Of a stretch of DNA of 64,000 nucleotides, positions 17,634 to 26,060 are shown piece after piece. The notes beneath the pieces are model-generated. The model had not been told where the DNA came from, did not search any database, and worked only from the letters and a program-made list of their open reading frames with translations. Both the position numbers and the translations under genes were made by a program. The first letter of the stretch is position 1; each line of letters opens with the position of its first letter. The DNA comes from Rhodothermales bacterium (GTDB lineage Bacteria; Bacteroidota; Rhodothermia; Rhodothermales; JAHQVL01). The stretch covers positions 62,001-126,000 of the forward strand of contig JAWKNW010000001.1 in NCBI GenBank assembly GCA_041391505.1. Reading direction: 5' to 3'.

Positions 17634-18785
17634 ATGTGTATGATCCTGATTCGGCTTCCGCTCCTGCTCCTGCTCCTCCTCACCTCCTTCAAGTGCGTTT
17701 CCGCCCAGGAGATGCTGGAGCCGGCGTTCCCCAACCTCTCGTTCCGCCGGCCGGTCGACCTCCAGGCGCCTCCGGACGCCACGGATCGCCTTTTCGTCGT
17801 CGAACAGCCCGGTGTCATCCGGGTGTTTGCGAACGACCGGGGCGTGTCCGCGTCCACCGTATTTCTCGACATCGAGGACCGCGTGAACGACCGCGGCAAC
17901 GAGGAAGGCCTGCTCGGACTGGCCTTTCACCCCGATTACGCCGAAAACGGGTGGTTTTACGTCTATTACTCGGCCGACAACCCGCGCCGCTCGGTGATCG
18001 CGCGTTACCGGGTCGACCCCGCCGACCCGAACCAGGCGCTGGTTGACAGCGAATCCATCGTGATGACGGTGAACCAGCCCTTCGGCAACCACAATGGCGG
18101 GCAGATCGTGTTCGGTCCCGACGGCTACCTCTACATCGGGCTCGGCGACGGCGGGTCGGCGAACGACCCGATGGGCAACGGCCAGAACCGCGCGTCGCTG
18201 CTCGGCTCGATCCTCCGTATCGATGTGGATGCGCCCTCGGCCGGCCGGGCCTACGGCATTCCGGCGGATAATCCGTACGCGGGCAACGACCAGGGTTTCG
18301 ACGAGGAAATTTATGCGTACGGGCTGCGCAACCCCTGGCGGTTCAGCTTCGATAGCGAAACCGGTCTGCTCTGGGCCGGCGATGTGGGCCAGAACCGCTA
18401 CGAGGAAGTGGACGTCATCGTCAAAGGGGGCAATTACGGCTGGAATGTGATGGAGGCCACGCACTGCTTCAGGCCGGAGAGCGGGTGCGACACCGAGGGC
18501 CTCACCCCGCCGGTATGGGAGTACGGCCGGGGCGATGGCGGATCAATCACCGGAGGCTATGTGTACCGCGGCGCCGAGCTGCCCGACCTCTTCGGCAAAT
18601 ACATCTTCGCCGATTTCAGCTCCGGCCGCATCTGGGCGCTCACGCTGGACGGGGCTCGCGCCACCGAACGGGTAGAATTGCTGAATTCTAATTTGAACAT
18701 CGCCGCCTTTGGTGTCGACAGGGCACAAAACCTGTATCTTTGCGCTTTCGATGGGTCTATCTACCGGCTTCGCATGCCGGAATAG
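17634..18785 (+). CDS. PQQ-dependent sugar dehydrogenase (glucose/sorbosone dehydrogenase family)
   Basis: 383 residues. A short signal peptide ending VSAQE leads to the six-bladed GSDH propeller of the soluble glucose dehydrogenase/Hedgehog-interacting-like family. Diagnostic stretches are RLFVVEQPGVIRVF, LLGLAFHPDYAENGWFYVYY, NHNGGQIVFGPDGYLYIGLG with the active-site His, YGLRNPWRFSFD, GDVGQNRYEEVDVI and GGNYGWNVMEATHCF. It would oxidise an aldose in the periplasm using PQQ and pass electrons to a cytochrome. A paralogue is found at 27796-28956. The start may be ATG 17634 or 17640; the GTG at 17595 gives a poorer signal. Confidence 0.87.
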   Translation: MCMILIRLPLLLLLLLTSFKCVSAQEMLEPAFPNLSFRRPVDLQAPPDATDRLFVVEQPGVIRVFANDRGVSASTVFLDIEDRVNDRGNEEGLLGLAFHPDYAENGWFYVYYSADNPRRSVIARYRVDPADPNQALVDSESIVMTVNQPFGNHNGGQIVFGPDGYLYIGLGDGGSANDPMGNGQNRASLLGSILRIDVDAPSAGRAYGIPADNPYAGNDQGFDEEIYAYGLRNPWRFSFDSETGLLWAGDVGQNRYEEVDVIVKGGNYGWNVMEATHCFRPESGCDTEGLTPPVWEYGRGDGGSITGGYVYRGAELPDLFGKYIFADFSSGRIWALTLDGARATERVELLNSNLNIAAFGVDRAQNLYLCAFDGSIYRLRMPE

Positions 18786-18818
18786 CCGCTGTTTTCGTAA
18801 CGCTCTTGCCGCTGCATC

Positions 18819-20819
18819 ATGTCTACGTCCACTCGCGCAGGGTCAGCCCCGGGCTCTGCCAGACACGTCCATTTGCCGGCCACCCGTGAGGCCGGCACGC
18901 AACTCGAACGGGTACCCGTCCGGATCTTCGAGGGGCCCGACGAACTGGCCGAGGAAGTCGCCCGGTATATCGCGCAGCTCATCCGCGCCCGCCAGGCCGC
19001 CGGCGAAAAACTCGTGCTCGGCCTGCCTACCGGCTCGACCCCGATCGGCGTCTACCAGGCGCTCATCCGCGCCCACCGGCACGACGGGCTCGACTTCAGC
19101 CAGGTCGTGACGTTCAACCTGGACGAATATTACCCCATGGCGCCGGATCAGCTGCAGAGCTACCACCGGTTCATGAAGGAGAACTTCTTCAACCACATCA
19201 ACATCCCGGCAGACCAGATCCACATCCCCAAGGGCGATATCGCCCGGTCGGAGATCGAAGCCTATTGCTACGGCTACGAGCAGGCGATCGAGAAGGCCGG
19301 CGGCATTGACCTGCTGCTGCTGGGCATCGGCCGCAGCGGGCACATCGGGTTCAACGAACCGGGTTCGGGCATCAAGACCCGGACGCGCCTCATCACGCTC
19401 GACGAGATCACCAAGAAGGACGCGGCCAGCGACTTTTTCGGCGACGAATTTGTGCCCCGCGAAGCGCTTACGATGGGCGTGGGCACCATCCTGTCCGCAC
19501 GCGAGATCATCCTGCTGGCGACCGGCGAGCACAAAGCCGGCATCATCCGCAAGGCCGTCGAGGAGGTCCCCAACTCGAACATCACCGCGTCGTACCTGCA
19601 GGAGCACGATCACGTCTCGATTTATCTGGACGAGCCCGCGGCGAGCGAACTGACGCGCATCAAGACCCCCTGGCTGGTCCGTGAGGTCGAATGGACGCCG
19701 CTGCTCACGAAGCGGGCGGTGATCTGGCTGTCGGAGCGCGTCGGGAAAGCCATTCTCCGGCTCGAATCGGCGGACTTCTTCAAGAACAACCTGCACAGCC
19801 TCGTTTATGCGCACAAGAATGTCGACACCCTCTGCCGGAGCGTGTTCGAGGATCTGCGCCGGCGCATCGTGTACCAGGACTACCTCTTCCGCAACAAGCG
19901 CGTCATCTGCTTCAGCCCCCACCCCGACGACGACGTGATCTCGATGGGCGGCATGCTCGACAAGGTGGTTGCGAACGACAACGACGTGACGGTCGCCTAC
20001 ATGACCAACGGGTCCGTGGCCGTATTCGATGCCGACGTCCGCCGCTACCTCCGTTTCCTGGAGATGAGCCTCGCCGTGTTCGAGTTCGATGCGAAGACGC
20101 GGAGCGCGTTCGACCAGCAGACGAAGCGCATTCTCGAATTTCTCGAACGCAAGGAGTCGGGCGAAATCGATCTCGAGGAGGTGCAGCGCATCAAGGCGTA
20201 CATCCGCTACGCCGAAGCCATCGCCGGCATCGAGGTGCTCGGCCTCAACGCCTCGCACGCGCGCTTCCTGGATATGCCGTTCTACAAAACCGGCACCGTG
20301 CGCAAGGCCCCGGTCGGCGAGGCCGACGTACAGGTGGTGCTCAACCTGCTCAACGAGGTGAAGCCACACCATATTTTTGTCGCCGGCGACCTGTCCGATC
20401 CCCACGGCACCCATCGCATGTGTTATGTCGCCATCCGCGAGGCGCTCCTCCGCTACCGCAAGGCCCGCGGCATCCTCGACCCCGACGAGCTCGAAGCGAC
20501 CACGGAGGCCATCCAGCACGCACCCTCCGAGGACCAGTGCCCGCTCGTCTGGCTCTACCGGGGCGCCTGGCAGGAGTGGGAAATCCATCGGGTGGATGTG
20601 TTCATTCCGATGTCCAAAGCCGACCTCGACCGCAAGATCGAGGCGGTTTTCAAACACGAGAGCCAGAAAGACCGCGCGATGTTTCCGGGGGCTTACGACA
20701 CGCGCGAGTTCTGGGAACGCGCCCGAGACCGCAACCGAGCCACGGCCGAAGCCCTGAACCGCCTCGGGCTGCCCGAATTCTACGTCTCCGAAGCCTTCGT
20801 GACCTCCTACGGGATGTAG
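18819..20819 (+). CDS. NagB-like glucosamine-6-phosphate deaminase fused to a PIG-L/LmbE deacetylase domain
   Basis: 666 residues in two enzymatic modules. Residues about 30-285 are the glucosamine-6-phosphate isomerase fold: LGLPTGSTPIGVYQ, VTFNLDEYY with the base Asp, and GIGRSGHIGFNEPGS with His and Glu. The Asp that precedes GH in E. coli NagB is replaced by Ser here, a change I recall in this long-form family. Residues about 360-600 are the PIG-L/LmbE zinc deacetylase fold with SPHPDDDVISMGG and DPHGTHRM. An N-acetylglucosamine-6-phosphate-type substrate for the second domain would make a two-step deacetylase/deaminase, but that is inference. Confidence 0.85.
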   Translation: MSTSTRAGSAPGSARHVHLPATREAGTQLERVPVRIFEGPDELAEEVARYIAQLIRARQAAGEKLVLGLPTGSTPIGVYQALIRAHRHDGLDFSQVVTFNLDEYYPMAPDQLQSYHRFMKENFFNHINIPADQIHIPKGDIARSEIEAYCYGYEQAIEKAGGIDLLLLGIGRSGHIGFNEPGSGIKTRTRLITLDEITKKDAASDFFGDEFVPREALTMGVGTILSAREIILLATGEHKAGIIRKAVEEVPNSNITASYLQEHDHVSIYLDEPAASELTRIKTPWLVREVEWTPLLTKRAVIWLSERVGKAILRLESADFFKNNLHSLVYAHKNVDTLCRSVFEDLRRRIVYQDYLFRNKRVICFSPHPDDDVISMGGMLDKVVANDNDVTVAYMTNGSVAVFDADVRRYLRFLEMSLAVFEFDAKTRSAFDQQTKRILEFLERKESGEIDLEEVQRIKAYIRYAEAIAGIEVLGLNASHARFLDMPFYKTGTVRKAPVGEADVQVVLNLLNEVKPHHIFVAGDLSDPHGTHRMCYVAIREALLRYRKARGILDPDELEATTEAIQHAPSEDQCPLVWLYRGAWQEWEIHRVDVFIPMSKADLDRKIEAVFKHESQKDRAMFPGAYDTREFWERARDRNRATAEALNRLGLPEFYVSEAFVTSYGM

Positions 20820-20860
20820 GGAGGATCGCAAATCGGGAGAGCGTAGACGCTTCGCCTTGC

Positions 20861-21373
20861 CTATTCGCGCCCGGTATACGCCTTGATGTTCGCCAGGTAT
20901 TTATCGGCATAGACGTCGATCGAGGCGATTTCCTCTTCGGTGAGCGACCGGATCACGCGGGCAGGATTGCCATAGACGAGGGAGCCCGGAGGCACGAGGG
21001 TGCGGCCCGTGACGAGTGCGCCGGCCCCCACGATGCTGCCGGCGCCGATGACCGCCTGGTCGAGGATAATGGCGCCCATCCCGATCAGCACCCGATCCTC
21101 GACGGTGCAGCCATGCACGATGGCGCTGTGGCCCACGGTAACCCGGTTGCCGATGTACGTCGGACCCGTTTTGCCCGTGACATGCACGACCGCGTTGTCC
21201 TGGATGTTGGTTTCCGCGCCGATGCGGATCGTGTTGACGTCCCCGCGAATGGTGGCATTGAACCACACGCTGCAAAACGGCCCCAGCACGACGTCTCCGA
21301 TCACATCGGCGGAGGGGGCGAGATACGCGGAAGCGGGTACGGTGGGGACGATGCCCCGGAACGGATGTAGCAT
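20861..21373 (-). CDS. Gamma-class carbonic anhydrase-like hexapeptide protein
   Basis: 170 residues built of left-handed beta-helix hexapeptide repeats ([LIV]G-x4), for example NTIRIGAETNIQDNAVVHV, then GNRVTVGHSAIVHGCTVED and VLIGMGAIILD. A C-terminal helix follows. The histidines in NAVVHV, VGHSAIVHG and nearby match the zinc ligands of the YrdA/PaaY/CaiE gamma-carbonic-anhydrase-like family. It may hydrate CO2 or act as an acyltransferase-like scaffold; family members are often of uncertain activity. It is transcribed convergently with the NagB fusion gene. Confidence 0.88.
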   Translation of the reverse strand: MLHPFRGIVPTVPASAYLAPSADVIGDVVLGPFCSVWFNATIRGDVNTIRIGAETNIQDNAVVHVTGKTGPTYIGNRVTVGHSAIVHGCTVEDRVLIGMGAIILDQAVIGAGSIVGAGALVTGRTLVPPGSLVYGNPARVIRSLTEEEIASIDVYADKYLANIKAYTGRE

Positions 21374-21499
21374 GAGATGGCGTTGCCTTGCATGGCGGAA
21401 ACGAGATGCCCGATATTACGTGTTTTTTGCGTACCGAGCATCCCGTATCTGCCACGCGGATTTTCACAGGCCGGCGATGCCCGCGCGCAAGGTCGGCAT

Positions 21500-21520
21500 G
21501 TAACCTGGACTACAGGTTAC
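21500..21520. repeat. 8-bp perfect inverted repeat upstream of the triple-repeat gene
   Basis: GTAACCTG and CAGGTTAC separated by GACTA, 63 bases before the ATG at 21583. It lies between divergent starts (21373 minus, 21583 plus), so it is placed to be an operator or an mRNA leader hairpin. No binding protein can be named. Confidence 0.4.
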
Positions 21521-21582
21521 GCGTAGAGCATCTTGCTTCAGCCCGGATGCGGCACTCATAACAGCACATACCGACTTTTTCC

Positions 21583-22803
21583 ATGCGATACCTCACCGTC
21601 CTTCTCTGTGCCCTCGGATGCGCCGGCCTCGCGACCACGGCGTCCGCCGACGACGCCACCGGCCGCATTTACGGCCGAATCACCACGACCGACGGCGATG
21701 TGTACGAGGGATTGATCCGCTGGGACCGCAACGAGGCGAGCTGGGTCGATGTCCTGAACGGCTCCAAGGTCATCCATCGCACGGACCGCGAGCGTGAACG
21801 GGGCCGGCGGATCGAGATCTTCGGCTTTACCGTCTACGAAGAGGACGGCGATCGCACCTACTCGCGCACCTCGGGCATCCGGTTCGGCAACATCCGTTCG
21901 CTCGAGCGGATCGGCAGCGACCGGGCGCGCCTTATCCTGCAAACCGGCGAGGAAGTGGAGCTGATCAACGGGTCCACCGATATCGGAAACGACGTCCGTG
22001 AAATCATCATCGAGGACGCCGAGGCGGGGCAGATCGAACTCAAGTGGCGGGACCTCGAGCTGGTGGAGCTTTTTGAGGCGCCCGCCGGCGTCACCTCCTC
22101 GCTGGGCGAGCGGCTCTTCGGGACCGTCGTTTCGCGCGACGGCCTCGAATTCACCGGCTTCGTCTGCTGGGATGTCGACGAGGTCCTCACCGAGGATATC
22201 CTCGACGGCAACGACGAGGACGGCCGGCGGCGCAAGATCCCCTTCGGCAACATCGAACGCATCCGCCGCAACAGCTCGAGCAGCGCGCTGGTCCGCCTGA
22301 ACAACGGCGACGAGTTCGTCCTGCGCGGCACGAACGATGTCAACAGCAGCAACAGCGGCATTCTCGTGCTGGATCCTGAACTCGGCCAGGTCGAGCTCGA
22401 CTGGGACGAATTCGAGGAAGTCATCTTCACTACGCCGGACGCGGCGCCCGACTATGCGTCGTTCGCGCGCATCGCCCCCCTGTCCGGCACGGTGTTTACA
22501 CGCGATGGCGACCGGTTCGAGGGCCGTCTGCGGTGGGACGACGACGAGTCGGCCACATGGGAATTCCTCGACGGCGAGTTGAGCGACATGCAGTTCGACA
22601 TCGAGTTCGGAAAAATCCGCTCGATCGAGCGGCTCTCCTCGCGGGAAGCCGAAGTGACGCTGCTCGACGGCCGGCGGTTCGAACTGCGCGGCTCGAACGA
22701 CGTGGACAGCGACAACGACGGCATCTTCATCATCGACGACGCCGGCGACGAAGTGCGCCTCTCCTGGCAGGACTTCGAACGGGTCGTGTTCGACAAACCC
22801 TGA
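21583..22803 (+). CDS. Secreted protein of three tandem ~110-140-residue repeats, unrecognised family
   Basis: 406 residues. A signal peptide (residues 1-22, ending TASAD) is followed by three homologous repeats at about 27-166, 176-285 and 297-406. Each opens with a beta hairpin (TTDGDVYEGLIRWD; SRDGLEFTGFVCWD; TRDGDRFEGRLRWD). Each then has FGNIRS, FGNIER or FGKIRS, then GSTDIGN, GTNDVNS or GSNDVDS, and closes with KWRDLE, DWDEFE or SWQDFE followed by V-x-F. Repeat 1 has an insertion of about 25 residues. The composition is very acidic and the predicted fold is all-beta. I do not recognise the family and assign no function. The next gene, convergent, is mutS. Confidence 0.8.
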   Translation: MRYLTVLLCALGCAGLATTASADDATGRIYGRITTTDGDVYEGLIRWDRNEASWVDVLNGSKVIHRTDRERERGRRIEIFGFTVYEEDGDRTYSRTSGIRFGNIRSLERIGSDRARLILQTGEEVELINGSTDIGNDVREIIIEDAEAGQIELKWRDLELVELFEAPAGVTSSLGERLFGTVVSRDGLEFTGFVCWDVDEVLTEDILDGNDEDGRRRKIPFGNIERIRRNSSSSALVRLNNGDEFVLRGTNDVNSSNSGILVLDPELGQVELDWDEFEEVIFTTPDAAPDYASFARIAPLSGTVFTRDGDRFEGRLRWDDDESATWEFLDGELSDMQFDIEFGKIRSIERLSSREAEVTLLDGRRFELRGSNDVDSDNDGIFIIDDAGDEVRLSWQDFERVVFDKP

Positions 22804-22820
22804 GGCCAGAGCCCACGCGC

Positions 22821-25496
22821 TCAGGACAGCAGCTGCTTCAGTTCGACCAGCTTGAGCAGCGCTTCGACGGGCGTGAGCCGGTCGGGATCCATCCGGCGAA
22901 CGGCATCCGCGACGCGCTGCGCCTGCGGATCCTGCATCTCGAACAGCGAGAGCTGAAGCCGATCGTCGGCCTGCGGGGCGATTGCCTTGATGGCCGGCGG
23001 GCCGGCGACGCTCCCATCTCCCGCCCCCACTTCCAACCGCTGGCTTTCCAGCTGCTGAAGGATCTCCTGCGCCCTCCGGATGACGGCGTCCGGCAGGCCG
23101 GCCATCCGCGCCACCTCGATCCCGTAGGAATGGTCCGCCCCGCCCGGAATCAGCTTGTGGAGGAAGATGACCTTACCGTCATGCTCCTTGACCTGCACGC
23201 GCATGTTCACGATGCGGTCGTACCGCCCCGCCAGTTCGTTGAGTTCGTGGTAGTGGGTGGCGAATAACGTTCGCGCGGCGACGGCGTCGTTTTGATGGAG
23301 GAATTCGACCAGCGACCAGGCGATGGAAAGGCCGTCGAAGGTGCTGGTCCCCCGCCCCAGCTCGTCCAGCAGAATCAGCGATGCCGGCGACGCATTGTTG
23401 AGGATATTCGCCGCCTCGTTCATTTCGACGAGGAACGTGCTCTCCCCCGAGGCGAGGTTGTCCGAAGCCCCTACCCGCGTGAAGATGCGGTCGACGACGC
23501 CGATGCGGGCACGCCGGGCCGGCACGAAGCATCCCACCTGGGCCAGGAGGACGATGAGCCCGACCTGCCGGAGGATGACGCTTTTGCCCGCCATGTTCGG
23601 TCCGGTAATGATCAGGATCTGATGCGTTTCCGGATCGAGCGCCACGCTGTTGGCGATGAAGGGCTGCCCCGCCGGCAGCAGGCGTTCGACCACCGGGTGC
23701 CGCCCCTCCTCGATGTCGAGCCGGCGAGACGCATCGATCTCGGGCATGACGTAGCGGTTCTTCACCGCCGTTTCCGCAAACGATGCCAGACAATCCAGCT
23801 GCGACAGGCTATCGGCGTTGCGCTGGAAGACCGGCACGAACTCCGCGACGCGCTGGCGCAGGTCGTGGTACAGACTGGATTCGATCGAAAGCATCCGTTC
23901 TTCCGACGTCAGGATCTTCTCTTCGTATTCCTTGAGCGCCGGCGTGATATACCGCTCGGCATTCACGAGGGTCTGCTTCCGGATGTAGTCGTCGGGCACC
24001 TTGTCCCGGTGCGCGTGGGTGATTTCGATATAGTACCCGAACACCTTGTTGAAGCCGACCTTGAGCGACGGGATCCCGGTGCGTACGGACTCCTCTTTCT
24101 GCATCCGGGCCACCCAGTCCTTCCCGGAGCGCGTCAGGGCGCGCAGTTCGTCCAGCTCCGCGTTGTAGCCAGGCCGGAACACGCCACCGTCGGCCAGCGT
24201 CGCCGGCGGTTCATCCACGATGGCTTCCCGGATGAGCGTGGCCACCTCGGGGCAGGGATCGAGTTTTCCGGCCAGCTCGGCGATGCCGGGATCGGTTTCG
24301 CCGGCCAGCAGCTGCTGCAGGACCGGCACGATCTCCAGCGCGGCGCGCACGGCCACCATGTCGCGCGGCGTGGCCCTGCCGGTGGCAAGGCGGGCGCCGA
24401 GGCGTTCCAGATCCCCGATTGGCCGCAGCCCGGCGCGCAGCTGCTCCCGGAGGCGCGACGCCTCCACGAGGGTGCGTACCGCATGCAGGCGGTGTTGAAT
24501 CGCCTCCACCTTCCGCAGCGGCTGGAGCAGCCAGCGGCGAAGCCGGCGGGCCCCGATCGGCGTGACGGTCTGGTCGAGGATCTGAACCAGGCTGCCCTCC
24601 TGCCGGCCATGCTGCATCGAAGAGACCAGCTCCAGGTTGCGCTTCGTCTGTACGTCGAGCGCCATGTAGGCGTCGCTGGCATGATGGATCAGCCGCGATA
24701 TGTGCGGAAGCCGGCCCTTCTGCGTCTCGTTCAGGTAGTAGAGCGCCGCGCCGGCCGCCACGATGCCCAGCTCGAACGACTCGACGCCGAAGCCCTTCAG
24801 CGAATGGGTCTTGAAGTGGCGAAGCAGCGTCTCGAGCCCGAAGTCGTACCCGAAGCACCAGTCTTCCTGCGGGGTGACGAGATAGTCGCGCGCCCGAAGC
24901 CAGCGGATGTCGTCCTGGCGGCGCTTGTCGATGAGCACCTCGGCGGGCGAAATCATGTGGAGGTACTCGAGCAGGCCGGATGCCGGCACCTCGGTCAGCG
25001 CAAACTCGCCGGTTGTGGCATCGAGATAGGCCACACCGGCCGTGTCGTCCTTGACGCGCCGCGTGCCCCAGTGCACAGCGGCGAGGTAGTTGGCCTGTTT
25101 GGGGTGGAGCAGTTGCTCGTGGAAGGATACCCCGGGCGTGACGACCTCGACGACGTCGCGCTTGACGATCTTGCGGGCGAACTTGGGATCTTCGAGCTGC
25201 TCGCACACGGCGACCCGGTAGCCGGCCTGGACGAGCTTGGGGAGGTAATTATCCAGCGCATGATGCGGAAAACCGGCCAGCGGCACCTCGCTCGCCTTTC
25301 CATTGGACCGCTTGGTGAGCGTGATGCCCAGCACCTGACTGACGGTCTCGGCATCCGATTCGAACGTCTCGTAGAAGTCGCCCATGCGGAACAGCAGGAT
25401 GGCATCCGCATGCCGCTCCTTGATCTTGTAGTACTGCCGCATGAGCGGCGTCATTGTCCCTTCGGCGGAAGATTTTTTCGACGTAGAGGATGCCAT
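22821..25496 (-). CDS. mutS: DNA mismatch repair protein MutS
   Basis: Binds mismatches and starts methyl-independent repair with MutL. 891 residues from the ATG at 25496. The N-terminal mismatch-binding domain has FRMGDFYETF, the Phe-x-Glu pair that stacks on the mismatch. The lever/clamp domains follow. The ATPase has ITGPNMAGKSVILRQVGLIV as Walker A, STFLVEMNEAANIL, LLDELGRGTSTFDGLSIAW as Walker B and ABC-like signature, and ATHYHEL. This is a full MutS1, not MutS2 (no Smr domain). A longer frame to 25589 lacks conserved sequence. It is convergent with the triple-repeat gene, with 17 bases between stops. Confidence 0.97.
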   Translation of the reverse strand: MASSTSKKSSAEGTMTPLMRQYYKIKERHADAILLFRMGDFYETFESDAETVSQVLGITLTKRSNGKASEVPLAGFPHHALDNYLPKLVQAGYRVAVCEQLEDPKFARKIVKRDVVEVVTPGVSFHEQLLHPKQANYLAAVHWGTRRVKDDTAGVAYLDATTGEFALTEVPASGLLEYLHMISPAEVLIDKRRQDDIRWLRARDYLVTPQEDWCFGYDFGLETLLRHFKTHSLKGFGVESFELGIVAAGAALYYLNETQKGRLPHISRLIHHASDAYMALDVQTKRNLELVSSMQHGRQEGSLVQILDQTVTPIGARRLRRWLLQPLRKVEAIQHRLHAVRTLVEASRLREQLRAGLRPIGDLERLGARLATGRATPRDMVAVRAALEIVPVLQQLLAGETDPGIAELAGKLDPCPEVATLIREAIVDEPPATLADGGVFRPGYNAELDELRALTRSGKDWVARMQKEESVRTGIPSLKVGFNKVFGYYIEITHAHRDKVPDDYIRKQTLVNAERYITPALKEYEEKILTSEERMLSIESSLYHDLRQRVAEFVPVFQRNADSLSQLDCLASFAETAVKNRYVMPEIDASRRLDIEEGRHPVVERLLPAGQPFIANSVALDPETHQILIITGPNMAGKSVILRQVGLIVLLAQVGCFVPARRARIGVVDRIFTRVGASDNLASGESTFLVEMNEAANILNNASPASLILLDELGRGTSTFDGLSIAWSLVEFLHQNDAVAARTLFATHYHELNELAGRYDRIVNMRVQVKEHDGKVIFLHKLIPGGADHSYGIEVARMAGLPDAVIRRAQEILQQLESQRLEVGAGDGSVAGPPAIKAIAPQADDRLQLSLFEMQDPQAQRVADAVRRMDPDRLTPVEALLKLVELKQLLS

Positions 25497-26060
25497 AGGC
25501 CAGGGTCGGGGTACGCAATAGGTGCCGGCACATCGCTTGCGCCACGCGGTGAACCCGGCGGGTGAGACCGGGATCGCGGCGGGAGGCAAAATACGAAACC
25601 GGCAGCTTCACCGTCGCGCGTTGTGCGTGTTTTTCATGCTGGTGTATGTTTTGCGGCCGACGCCCGCTGCCGCCCCGCGCGGGAAGCGCCAGGAAGGGCC
25701 GCCGGCCTCGCGGCCCCCAGGGCGATCAGGCGCGCTCCTCAACGACGCACCGCGCGGCACATTTTTCCGCCGGCGACGCCAGATTTTCCTTCCGCCCCGC
25801 TGCTGTGTTTCACTGTGTGTTTAACTTCGAGACCTGTACGCGAGATCACAAGAAGGTTGTACGGGTTTTCCATGGGCCCACATGGCGAGTAAGCGCATGC
25901 TTAATTCGCCAAAGCTACCGTGGCACAGTTTTTTCTATTTGTAACTAGCAGCCTGACGCAGATCTCGATAGTGAATGTGGAGAAGCGCTTCTCGTTTCAC
26001 GCCTCCAGATTCGCCAGTTAGCCAAAAAAGCAAAAAACCTGTAACCTCTCCAGGACACTA
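25497..26060. other. 564-bp intergenic region between divergent mutS and the T9SS cargo gene
   Basis: No frame here has protein-like composition or a recognised domain. It becomes AT-richer toward the right (25830-26060), where promoters for the plus-strand gene are expected. A palindrome at 25980-25993 is listed separately. I could not fit the Bacteroidota -33/-7 promoter consensus with confidence. A leader RNA of about 100 bases is possible. Confidence 0.5.
25980..25993. promoter_or_regulatory. 14-bp perfect palindrome, LacI-family-operator-like
   Basis: GAGAAGCGCTTCTC is its own reverse complement and lies 68 bases before the ATG of the secreted protein. Its core GAAGCGCTTC resembles operators of LacI-type repressors. 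Similar GAAGCG(C/G)TT words are found three times upstream of amt (50658-50752). No regulator gene is in the window. Confidence 0.4.

Noticed and set aside
18843..20831. Long minus-strand open frame of 662 codons opposite the NagB-LmbE fusion
   Set aside because: Antisense to a well-supported gene; its composition (V/A/D/R-rich, no motif) is typical of a shadow frame.
23292..25565. Long plus-strand open frame of 757 codons opposite mutS
   Set aside because: It is a high-GC shadow: its sequence is arginine/histidine-rich and repetitive, matches no family and lies wholly antisense to a complete MutS.
25562..25948. Possible small genes in the mutS upstream region
   Set aside because: Three overlapping frames in different phases have no ribosome site and no protein-like composition.
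25980..25993. CcpA-type cre site
   Set aside because: The palindrome resembles cre, but CcpA is a Bacillota regulator and nothing here indicates its presence; kept only as a generic LacI-type operator candidate.
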